A DNA stretch of 8,895 bases from Candidatus Krumholzibacteriia bacterium (lineage in GTDB: Bacteria > Krumholzibacteriota > Krumholzibacteriia > LZORAL124-64-63), in NCBI GenBank assembly GCA_016744275.1, contig JADGEP010000147.1:1-8895 (forward strand), in the 5' to 3' direction. The notes under the pieces are model-generated. The model ran no database searches. It was given only the letters and a program-made list of their open reading frames with translations, and had not been told where the DNA came from. This document shows, in pieces, positions 1-6,109 of the stretch; the stretch's first letter is position 1, and each line of letters opens with the position of its first letter. A program made the position numbers and the translations under genes.

Positions 1-77
1 GATATCGTCAACCGAGCCGGAATGAAAGCCATCCGGCAAGTGATAATCTCCGATAACCCCCAGCAAGGTCAGGACCC

Positions 78-1244
78 ATGGCGGACTTCCAAGGCGTCGA
101 CTTCTACCAGTTCTCCCGCAACCTCAGCGACGAAGAACGCGGCGTGCGCGACACGGTGCGGCAGTTTGTCGACCGCCGTTTTCTGCCGCTGGTGCGCGAG
201 CACTTCAAGGCCGGCACTTTTCCCACCGAATTGATCCCTGAGATGGGCGCGATGGGTCTGCTGGGATCAAGCATTCAGGGGCCCGGCTGTCCCGGATTGA
301 GCGGCACCACCTACGGCCTGATCTGCGAAGAACTCGAACGCGGCGACAGCGGTTTGCGCAGTTTCGCGTCGGTGCAGGGCAGCTTGGTCATGTGGCCCAT
401 TGCCACCTATGGCAGCGAAGAACAGAAAGAGCGCTGGTTGCCTGAGTTGGCCGCGGGTCGCAAGATTGGCTGCTTTGGCCTCACCGAAGCCAACCACGGC
501 TCAGACCCCGGCGGCATGGAAACCCACGCCCGGCGCGACGGCGATGACTGGATTCTGAACGGCAGCAAACTGTGGATCACCAACGCGAATATGGCCGATG
601 TGGCAGTCGTCTGGGCCCGCACCCCTGAAGGTGTTTCGGGCTTTCTGGTCGAACGCGGCATGGCCGGTTTCACGACCAATACCATCCACGGCAAATTCAG
701 TCTGCGAGCCAGTGATACCGGCGAGTTGGTCTTCGATGATGTGCGCGTGCCCGAGAGCAACCGCTTGCCTGAGGCCAAGGGATTAAAAGCCCCGCTGGGT
801 TGCTTGAATCAGGCCCGATATGGCATTGCCTGGGGCGTCATCGGCGCCGCCGCCGATTGCTACGACACCGCCCTGCGCTACGCCGGTGAACGCGAACAAT
901 TCGGCAAGCCCATCGCCTCGTTCCAACTCGTGCAGCAAAAACTGGTGCATATGTTGACTGAAATCACCAAGGCTCAGGGGCTGGCTTTGCAGATGGGCAG
1001 GCTGAAAGACGACGGCATCAATCCCACGCCTATCGTTTCAATGGCCAAGCGCAACAACGTGGCCATGGCCCTGGATTGTGCCCGCACAGCGCGCGACATA
1101 TTGGGCGCCGCCGGCGTCACCGACGAGTTTTCGCCAGGACGCCACATGGCCAATCTGGAATCGGTCATCACCTATGAAGGCACCCACGATATCCACACTT
1201 TGATTGTGGGCGCTGAAATCACCGGGCTGCCGGCGTTTCGTTGA
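78..1244 (+). CDS. gcdH: Glutaryl-CoA dehydrogenase (acyl-CoA dehydrogenase family)
   Basis: FAD enzyme that oxidises and decarboxylates glutaryl-CoA to crotonyl-CoA in lysine and tryptophan breakdown, in the cytoplasm with electron-transfer flavoprotein as acceptor. The 388-residue protein has the full family length. The flavin-contact block CFGLTEANHGSDP is at 132-144, WITN at 166-169, FSLRAS at 207-212, and the C-terminal YEGTHDIH block at 366-373 carries the catalytic base Glu367. The glutaryl-specific pocket residues of the human enzyme (Glu87, Arg94, Ser95, Val99, Tyr369) all have counterparts here (Glu87, Arg94, Ser95, Val99, Tyr366), which separates it from short- and medium-chain acyl-CoA dehydrogenases. 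ATG 78 is preceded by only a modest AGGA at 71-74, but alignment with the family N-terminus supports it. Ala138 replaces the usual proline in the LTEPN motif. No ETF or other lysine-degradation gene is in the window. The next gene follows after 16 nt. Confidence 0.93.
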   Translation: MADFQGVDFYQFSRNLSDEERGVRDTVRQFVDRRFLPLVREHFKAGTFPTELIPEMGAMGLLGSSIQGPGCPGLSGTTYGLICEELERGDSGLRSFASVQGSLVMWPIATYGSEEQKERWLPELAAGRKIGCFGLTEANHGSDPGGMETHARRDGDDWILNGSKLWITNANMADVAVVWARTPEGVSGFLVERGMAGFTTNTIHGKFSLRASDTGELVFDDVRVPESNRLPEAKGLKAPLGCLNQARYGIAWGVIGAAADCYDTALRYAGEREQFGKPIASFQLVQQKLVHMLTEITKAQGLALQMGRLKDDGINPTPIVSMAKRNNVAMALDCARTARDILGAAGVTDEFSPGRHMANLESVITYEGTHDIHTLIVGAEITGLPAFR

Positions 1245-1260
1245 TGATTGAGGAAGCCCC

Positions 1261-1773
1261 ATGAAGCCGTTGGTGTACCTGTCTGGATACCCGGACAACC
1301 TCGTCAACCAGATCCAACAGATGCTCGACACAGGTCGTCTAGGAGATTGGCTTTTGGCCAAACATCCGGCGTGTCATCAGGTGCGCAATGAAAAGGCTCT
1401 TTACGCTTATGCGATGGACCTCAAGAACCGTCACCTGCGGAATGCTCCCAGGCTCAACAAAGTTGTTTACGACCCCAAGATCCACGCGATCGAAAACGCG
1501 TTGGGCCAACACGCCAAAATTTCCCGCGTGCAGGGCAATAAACTGAAAGCCAAAAATGAGATCCGCGTGGCCACCGTTTTTCGGCAGGCTCCCCAGGCAT
1601 TTCTCGACATGATCTTGATCCACGAGTTGGCCCACTTCAAAGAGTCGGCGCACAACAAGGCCTTCTACCAGCTCTGCCGCCACATGAATCCGGACTACCA
1701 CCAGATGGAGTTTGATCTGCGGGTTTATCTGACCTACCTCGAATGCGTCGGCGAGTTGTACAGCTCCGATTGA
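1261..1773 (+). CDS. ygjP: YgjP-family zinc metalloprotein (DUF45, M48-like)
   Basis: A 170-residue cytoplasmic protein with no signal peptide or membrane segment. The zinc motif HELAH is at 121-125 (ligands His121 and His125, catalytic Glu122), and a third likely ligand, His131, lies in the following HNKAFYQLC segment. The middle of the protein (DLKNRHLRNAP, then SRVQGNKLKAKNEIRVATVFR around 88-108) closely resembles E. coli YgjP as I remember it. The physiological role is unsettled: the fold is peptidase-like, while E. coli YgjP is annotated in some databases as a UTP pyrophosphatase. The start is well supported by GAGGAAG at 1250-1256, five bases before the ATG. It follows the glutaryl-CoA dehydrogenase gene by 16 nt, so the two probably share a transcript, though no functional link is evident. 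The strong resemblance to the proteobacterial form makes gene transfer possible, but I cannot test that here. Confidence 0.88.
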   Translation: MKPLVYLSGYPDNLVNQIQQMLDTGRLGDWLLAKHPACHQVRNEKALYAYAMDLKNRHLRNAPRLNKVVYDPKIHAIENALGQHAKISRVQGNKLKAKNEIRVATVFRQAPQAFLDMILIHELAHFKESAHNKAFYQLCRHMNPDYHQMEFDLRVYLTYLECVGELYSSD

Positions 1774-1779
1774 ACAACC

Positions 1780-1821
1780 TGTGTCCGTTTCGACACACAC
1801 GGACGTGTTGCCGTGGACACA
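1780..1821. repeat. Two-tier inverted repeat after the YgjP gene
   Basis: Seven bases after the stop codon, TGTGTCC (1780-1786) pairs perfectly with GGACACA (1815-1821). Inside, CGACAC (1791-1796) pairs with GTGTTG (1805-1810) through five Watson-Crick pairs and one G-T. A competing stem, GTCCGT (1783-1788) with ACGGAC (1799-1804), excludes both. No T-run follows, so this is not a standard intrinsic terminator. It may protect the 3' end of the upstream transcript, or it may be a protein site or chance. Confidence 0.4.
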
Positions 1822-1834
1822 CATTCCACCGCCC

Positions 1835-1863
1835 CTGCCAATCGCTTTCTAACTTATTATACA
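1835..1863 (+). promoter_or_regulatory. Candidate sigma70 promoter for the lipoprotein gene
   Basis: A possible -35 box CTGCCA (1835-1840, four of six matches) stands 17 bases from a -10 box TATACA (1858-1863) in the only A+T-rich part of this intergenic region. Transcription would start near 1870, giving a leader of about 90 bases. An overlapping TATTAT at 1855-1860 is an alternative -10. The rest of the intergenic stretch up to 1960 holds nothing else I can name. Confidence 0.4.
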
Positions 1864-1960
1864 ACTATCATTTACACCATCGACTGGCTTCCTTCTTTCG
1901 GCCGCATTCTTGCAATTTGTGGCCCATTGGCAGCCTTCCCTATCCGAACAGGAGCAAGAT

Positions 1961-2680
1961 ATGCGTCACTTGATGGTTCTGATCACACTGTTATTGTTTG
2001 CCGGATGCGCGTCCACCGGATCTTATGGCCCACCGCCCCACGCCAACCGCCTGCATAATCCGCAGCAGCCACTTTTTGCCGCCGATGCCGCCCAAATCAC
2101 GGACACCGAAATTTCGCGCATCCTCGATACGAGCATTGAACTGCCACCGACATTTCGCATCGGCATCGTCTACCTCGACCACGAACGCGAAACGGACGGA
2201 CGCCTCTACCGCATCACCAACCATTCGGAGATGCCGCTGGTGAGCGAGGCTTTTGTAGAGGTGCAACAGAACGAACGGGTCTACGATATTTCCTATTTGC
2301 CCCAATTACTGATGCCCACCGAACTGTCAGCCGGCACCATGCGCGCGGCGGCCGCTCGCTATCAAGCCGATTGGGTGCTCGTTTTTCAGACCCGCACCTC
2401 CATCCTGACCAAGACTCCGTTTTTGGGCGAACACCAGTCGCGTGCTTTCTGTGCAGCCGAGTGTATGGTGGTCGATGTGCGCACGGGACTGATCGCATTT
2501 TCAGCGCAGTCGCGCGTATCACTGACCGAAAAAAAGGGCGATGAAGAATGGACGCTCGAAGAAACCAACAGTGTCGTGGAGCAAGCCGCCATTGAAGAGG
2601 CCATGGGTTTGAATATGGAAAAATTGCTCGCCTATTTGAACCAAGCCAAGGCCGGCACCAGCCTGATCGGGCATTCCTGA
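1961..2680 (+). CDS. Hypothetical lipoprotein
   Basis: A 239-residue protein that I cannot assign to a named family. The N-terminus is a lipoprotein signal: Arg2 and His3, a hydrophobic run at 4-13, then a lipobox ending FAGC with the acylated cysteine at Cys16. A Ser/Pro-rich linker follows to about residue 40. The rest looks like a mixed alpha/beta domain: a strand at FRIGIVYL (66-72), a helix and strand in AAARYQADWVLVFQTR (130-145), a strand around VVDVRTGLIAFSAQSR (170-185), and a C-terminal helix (205-228). The order of a helix, then 'ADWVLVF', then a 'DVRTGLI' strand, then a helix recalls periplasmic CsgG- or TolB-N-like lipoproteins; this is only a resemblance. ATG 1961 is chosen because GGAG (1951-1954) precedes it and it yields the clean lipobox. 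The in-frame TTG at 1910 would bury the signal behind 17 polar residues. A strong terminator ends the unit. Confidence 0.85.
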   Translation: MRHLMVLITLLLFAGCASTGSYGPPPHANRLHNPQQPLFAADAAQITDTEISRILDTSIELPPTFRIGIVYLDHERETDGRLYRITNHSEMPLVSEAFVEVQQNERVYDISYLPQLLMPTELSAGTMRAAAARYQADWVLVFQTRTSILTKTPFLGEHQSRAFCAAECMVVDVRTGLIAFSAQSRVSLTEKKGDEEWTLEETNSVVEQAAIEEAMGLNMEKLLAYLNQAKAGTSLIGHS

Positions 2681-2697
2681 TTTGAAAACGTTTTTTC

Positions 2698-2726
2698 TTT
2701 CAATGATTCATCTGCGCCCTTATGAT
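2698..2726 (+). promoter_or_regulatory. Candidate promoter with its -10 in the terminator loop
   Basis: TATGAT (2721-2726), five of six matches to the -10 consensus, lies at the top of the terminator hairpin. TTTCAA (2698-2703), 17 bases upstream, is a weak -35 with three matches. Transcription would begin near 2733, inside the right arm of the hairpin, so the new transcript could not form the terminator. Only 24 bases separate the end of the T-run from the next ATG, so no complete promoter fits further downstream. The placement is an inference. Confidence 0.35.
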
Positions 2727-2745
2727 CAAAGGGCGCATTTATTTT
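2713..2745 (+). terminator. Intrinsic terminator after the lipoprotein gene
   Basis: TGCGCCCTT (2713-2721) pairs perfectly with AAGGGCGCA (2729-2737) around a seven-base loop and is followed by TTTATTTT (2738-2745). It lies 32 bases after the lipoprotein stop codon and 24 bases before the next gene's ATG. It therefore ends the lipoprotein transcript, or attenuates readthrough into the beta-barrel gene. Confidence 0.88.
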
Positions 2746-2769
2746 GGGGGATCAATCAAGGTTAAGATC

Positions 2770-3987
2770 ATGAAAATCATCAGTGTTGTATTTGTTTTGG
2801 TTCTGCTCACTTTCAGTTCCGTCTGTTTTGGCGCCGGCGCCATCAACATGTCATTCAATACGTCGGCACGGTTCGACGCCATGGGCGGTGCTGGTGTGGC
2901 CGCGCCCTGGGGCACGGACACCAACCACTGGGCCAATCCCGCTTTGCTGGCTTTTCGTCCCGGCTTGAATTACTTGAAGTTTCGTTCCGAGTTGGCCGCT
3001 GGCCTGGCAGACGACATCGTCATCACCAACGAAGAGCTCACCCTGGGCAACTATGGCGTGACTTTTTTGCTCGCCCGAGGGCCCGTCGAGGGCAACTACC
3101 TTGACCTCGGCACGCAAAGAGGCACGGATGAAAACGGTGTGCCCACCGGCACCTTCAATCCCCACATGCAAACCGAATCGTGGGGCGTGGGAGTTGACGT
3201 GGTGCGCTTGTTGGACCACATGCACAACCACGGCGACAAAAGTTGGTCGCGCTACGCCACGTTTGCCCTGGGATTCACGCGCCACAGCTTTGAAGATGAA
3301 TTGGCACCGGACAACGCGCTGCAGGACCGCATAGGTGGTTCCGCTTCGGGCACGTCCTCCGACAAGGGATTCGTCCTGCGGGTCACACCGGTGCGCATCG
3401 ACGATCCGGCCGGTTGGAACAACAACGGGTTTATCGGCCTGACGGCAGGCGCCGCCTTTGGCTACAGCTTGAAGAGCGACACCGACGAATTCATCGTGCA
3501 TGTGGATTCCGACCAGGGCGACCCTTTTCCCCGAGCCTACGTCAAAGGTTGGTCGGTACACCTGTCCCTGCCGCTGGCCCCCAATTTTCGCGACCGCCCT
3601 ACCACTGGCCTGGAACGCCTGATCACCCACGCGATCGATCCCTTTTTCTCTTTCACTTTTTCAGAGCAATTGATCGAACCAGGCTACCTGTGGGACCCAG
3701 ACCAAGGCAGCTACATTTATGAACACGACACCTCCGGCGTGCGCAAAGAATCGGGCGATGGGTGGGAAATTGGTGTGGCCAACATCTTCTTCCTGAGGCG
3801 CGGCCACGTGGAAGCAGAATACGGGCAAATCGACGGCAATACCGCCGGCTGGGGAATCAATCTGCAGGCGGGAAAAATGGGCGGCTTTCGCTACGACCAT
3901 GCCCGGGTGCCGCAAGCCACCGGCTTGCCTGACGTGACCCGCGATGGATGGTCAATCTGGGTGTGTCCGCGGGAAATTTTCAACTGA
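2770..3987 (+). CDS. Predicted outer-membrane beta-barrel protein (TraF_2/PorV-like)
   Basis: A 405-residue exported protein of unknown specific function. Residues 1-24 form a signal peptide: Lys2, a hydrophobic core at 4-17, and AGA (22-24) as the likely cleavage site. The mature N-terminus carries RFDAMGGAGVA (34-44) and WANPALLAF (54-62), the 'MGGAG...NPA' signature shared by FadL/PorV-type barrels and by the family often labelled TraF_2 (PF13729). The remainder alternates short amphipathic strands rich in Gly, Tyr, Phe and Trp with polar turns, as expected for a barrel. It does not end in the usual C-terminal aromatic but in Phe-Asn. ATG 2770 is preferred because AAGG (2758-2761) sits eight bases upstream and the signal peptide starts there. 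An in-frame ATG at 2722 lies inside the terminator loop and would add 16 residues before the signal. Its 3' end converges on the symporter gene with nine bases between them and no clear terminator. Confidence 0.85.
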   Translation: MKIISVVFVLVLLTFSSVCFGAGAINMSFNTSARFDAMGGAGVAAPWGTDTNHWANPALLAFRPGLNYLKFRSELAAGLADDIVITNEELTLGNYGVTFLLARGPVEGNYLDLGTQRGTDENGVPTGTFNPHMQTESWGVGVDVVRLLDHMHNHGDKSWSRYATFALGFTRHSFEDELAPDNALQDRIGGSASGTSSDKGFVLRVTPVRIDDPAGWNNNGFIGLTAGAAFGYSLKSDTDEFIVHVDSDQGDPFPRAYVKGWSVHLSLPLAPNFRDRPTTGLERLITHAIDPFFSFTFSEQLIEPGYLWDPDQGSYIYEHDTSGVRKESGDGWEIGVANIFFLRRGHVEAEYGQIDGNTAGWGINLQAGKMGGFRYDHARVPQATGLPDVTRDGWSIWVCPREIFN

Positions 3988-3996
3988 TCGGCGCCC

Positions 3997-5379
3997 CTAG
4001 GCGGCCCACCCACGCGGCGTCAACAAGACCAGCGCCGACACCAACAATCCGGGGAAGATGCCCTCGACACCGAGCCAGGGCCCACCGCTGCCCAACCATA
4101 GCCACGCCACCGAAACGCCGCCGGCCAGGCCCATGGACCAGACCACGCGCCGGCCGGGCACTTTGCGCCCAAATTGCGCCAGCAACATCGGCAAAAACAG
4201 CACCGGCGTGCCCACCGAACCCAGGGCCTTCCACAGTTGAATCACCGATCCGGATATCAGAGCCAACGCAATCGCCACCACGGCCGTGGCCAGCAAGCTC
4301 CAGCGAATCACCGCCAGGCTCTGTTCTTCGGCGATGGCATCGTGAGCTCCAGCGCGCCAGCGACCAATCAAATCCCGGCCCAAAGTTACCGAACAAATGA
4401 AGGCGTAGCTGTCGATGGTCGACATGATCGTGGCCAACATACCGACCATGAACAGACCCTGCAAAAGCGGTGGCAGCACGTGGGCCGCCAGGGCGGGAAA
4501 GGCCTGCACGGGGTCGGCCAGATCCGGCAACAAGACCCGCGCATACAAGCCCGCGGTGGTGGTCAGGAAATCAAAGACGATCCAAAACCCGATGGCGACG
4601 AAGATGCCGCGCCGGGCGGTGTCTTCGGATTGGGCGGCGTAACAGCGTTGGTAAAACGCTGGCTCCACCAACGTGCTCAGAGCAATGACATACCACACAG
4701 CGATTGCCTGCCAACCGAGGCCGCCGTCCCATCGCAAATGCCCTTCGGGCAATCCGGCCTGCAGGAATGACCAGCCTCCGAATTTTGACACGCACACCGG
4801 CACCAGCACCAAAAAGCCGGCGAACATCAGCACGAACTGCACCATGTCGGTGGCCACCACGGCGCGCAGACCGCCGCGAAATACGTAGCTGATCGACAGA
4901 ATGGTGCCCACGACAACACCCACCCACACCGGCCATCCGGTGGCAAAATTCACCAATACGCCCAGCATCAATACGTAGGCCGCCGGGGCCGTCATCACGA
5001 ACAGCACGCCGGCACCGGCCAATGCCGCTGGGCGACCGTAGTGCTGTTGCAGCATATCCGGCACCGTCAGCATTTCGCTGCGCCGGGCGCGGCGGGCCAG
5101 AAAAACAGCAAACAATCCGGCGTACAAATAATACGGCACGCCAAAGACCAACCAGTTACTCACGCCATACTGCCAGGTGTATTCGCCCACGCCCAGGATG
5201 CCGCCGTACCAGGTTGTGACGAGTGAGGCGGTGAATGCCGGCAGGGTCAGGCGTCGGCCGGCAACGATGTAGTCCACCGCTCCGGTGACCGAGCCCCGAA
5301 AAAGACGCAGGATGATGAAGAGCAGAAAGGCCAGATAGATCAGGCCCACCAGGGAAGTGGCGGCAGGTGCAGAGGCCAC
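3997..5379 (-). CDS. Sodium:solute symporter, probable thiamine (or precursor) transporter
   Basis: A 460-residue inner-membrane protein of the SSS (PutP/SGLT) family with about 12-13 hydrophobic helices. It shows the family landmarks: DYIVAGRRL (36-44), GGLRAVVATDMVQ (169-181), and the TM8 block MLATIMSTIDS (314-324), where Ser320 and Thr321 correspond to the sodium-ligand Ser-Thr of PutP. The segment DPVQAFPALAAHVLPP (289-304) is also typical of the family. The start is GTG, one base after the TAA of the pyrophosphokinase gene, with GGAAAG eight bases upstream; no early ATG competes. As third gene of a TPP-riboswitch operon behind a TonB receptor and ThiN, it most likely imports thiamine or a thiamine precursor by sodium coupling. 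That substrate is inferred from context, since SSS sequences alone do not reveal it. I recall that an SSS-family thiamine-related transporter called ThiV has been predicted in other bacteria, but I cannot confirm orthology. The protein appears intact. Confidence 0.9.
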   Translation of the reverse strand: MASAPAATSLVGLIYLAFLLFIILRLFRGSVTGAVDYIVAGRRLTLPAFTASLVTTWYGGILGVGEYTWQYGVSNWLVFGVPYYLYAGLFAVFLARRARRSEMLTVPDMLQQHYGRPAALAGAGVLFVMTAPAAYVLMLGVLVNFATGWPVWVGVVVGTILSISYVFRGGLRAVVATDMVQFVLMFAGFLVLVPVCVSKFGGWSFLQAGLPEGHLRWDGGLGWQAIAVWYVIALSTLVEPAFYQRCYAAQSEDTARRGIFVAIGFWIVFDFLTTTAGLYARVLLPDLADPVQAFPALAAHVLPPLLQGLFMVGMLATIMSTIDSYAFICSVTLGRDLIGRWRAGAHDAIAEEQSLAVIRWSLLATAVVAIALALISGSVIQLWKALGSVGTPVLFLPMLLAQFGRKVPGRRVVWSMGLAGGVSVAWLWLGSGGPWLGVEGIFPGLLVSALVLLTPRGWAA

Positions 5380-5380
5380 T

Positions 5381-6109
5381 TTAGTCGCTTTCCGGAATGC
5401 CCTCGATATACTCGGGGCCTTCTTCGCGGTCGACCGAGACGAGCAGAGTACCCTTGCCCACCGATATCAGCAACGGGCTCATGGTGACGTGATTGCCAAT
5501 GGTGGCCATGCCGCCGGCTGCCAGGGTTTCTCCCAGAAGCGGAAACTCGGCGCCTTCGATCGTCACGTTGGTGACCGTGCCTGCCAAAGGCATCACCGAA
5601 AATTTGCAGCCAGGTTGCAGGTCCCAGGAAACCTGTGAATCTGGCGCCAAACGCACAGTGTCCGCATGGTGCCCGGCAATACAAATCGAAAGACGATCAG
5701 CGAAACGTTCCAACAGATGAACATTGAACAGCGTGTGGTCCAGGCGCCAACCGGTGGCCCCCAAGAGCACGACTTCTTCGTACCCTTCGTCGGCCAGATA
5801 GAGCAGGGCCTTTTCGCTGTCTGTGGTGTGCTGATCAACGACCTGCAGGAAGCGTGGGCCATCGCGGCCATCAAGCACCCTTCCGGACAAGGAATCAAAA
5901 TCACCGATCACCACATCGGGTGTGCGCGGCAGATTTTGGTAGGGATGACCCGCGCCATCGGTGCAGACAAACAACTCGGCGCCCGTCAGCCAGTAGGCCA
6001 ACAATTCCAGGGGTGGTGGCGGGCCGTCACAGAGGACAACGGCCCGCAATCCCTTCTTGCAAAAAATCGGGCAGGACGCGCCGCCCGTTTCCGGTTCGTA
6101 GCTGTTCAT
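5381..6109 (-). CDS. thiN: Thiamine pyrophosphokinase
   Basis: Transfers pyrophosphate from ATP to thiamine, giving the coenzyme thiamine pyrophosphate directly, in the cytoplasm. The 242-residue protein has the normal length and both domains of the family. The catalytic N-terminal domain shows CTDGAG (49-54), PDVVIGDFDSL (64-74) with metal-binding aspartates Asp70 and Asp72, and QHTTDSEKAL (93-102). It also has GATGWRLDHTLFN (117-129); Trp121 stands where Gly is common. The C-terminal beta-rich thiamine-binding domain (about 160-232) includes TIEGAEFPL and the GNHVT turn. The chosen start is ATG 6109, whose A is the last base of the TGA of the receptor gene (TGATG overlap). The TTG one codon upstream is less likely. 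No good Shine-Dalgarno sequence is visible, which suggests reinitiation after the receptor gene. Expression is under the TPP riboswitch at the head of the operon, so the enzyme's product feeds back on its synthesis. Confidence 0.95.
   Translation of the reverse strand: MNSYEPETGGASCPIFCKKGLRAVVLCDGPPPPLELLAYWLTGAELFVCTDGAGHPYQNLPRTPDVVIGDFDSLSGRVLDGRDGPRFLQVVDQHTTDSEKALLYLADEGYEEVVLLGATGWRLDHTLFNVHLLERFADRLSICIAGHHADTVRLAPDSQVSWDLQPGCKFSVMPLAGTVTNVTIEGAEFPLLGETLAAGGMATIGNHVTMSPLLISVGKGTLLVSVDREEGPEYIEGIPESD
5388..5393 (-). promoter_or_regulatory. Ribosome binding site fixing the symporter GTG start
   Basis: GGAAAG on the minus strand lies within the last codons of the pyrophosphokinase gene, eight bases before the GTG at 5379-5377. 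With the stop and start codons one base apart, the symporter is probably translationally coupled to the kinase gene. Confidence 0.6.

Noticed and set aside
42..47. GATAAT as a possible -10 box before the glutaryl-CoA dehydrogenase gene.
   Set aside because: No acceptable -35 is found 16-18 bases upstream, and with only 77 bases visible the gene may be transcribed from outside the window.
3..56. Possible C-terminal tail of an upstream gene, open in frame 3 from the window edge to a TAA at 54-56.
   Set aside because: Seventeen codons without a recognisable motif cannot be distinguished from chance.
1910..1960. TTG at 1910 as an earlier start of the lipoprotein.
   Set aside because: It would place 17 polar residues before the lipoprotein signal and lacks a ribosome binding site, whereas ATG 1961 has GGAG and gives a normal lipobox.
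2851..3630. Open frame of 259 codons on the minus strand inside the beta-barrel gene.
   Set aside because: The plus-strand reading has a signal peptide, ribosome binding site and family signature. The antisense product shows none of these.
3992..4003. CGCC-CCTA-GGCG hairpin between the convergent beta-barrel and symporter genes as a shared terminator.
   Set aside because: The stem has only four pairs, and there is no T-run on either strand.
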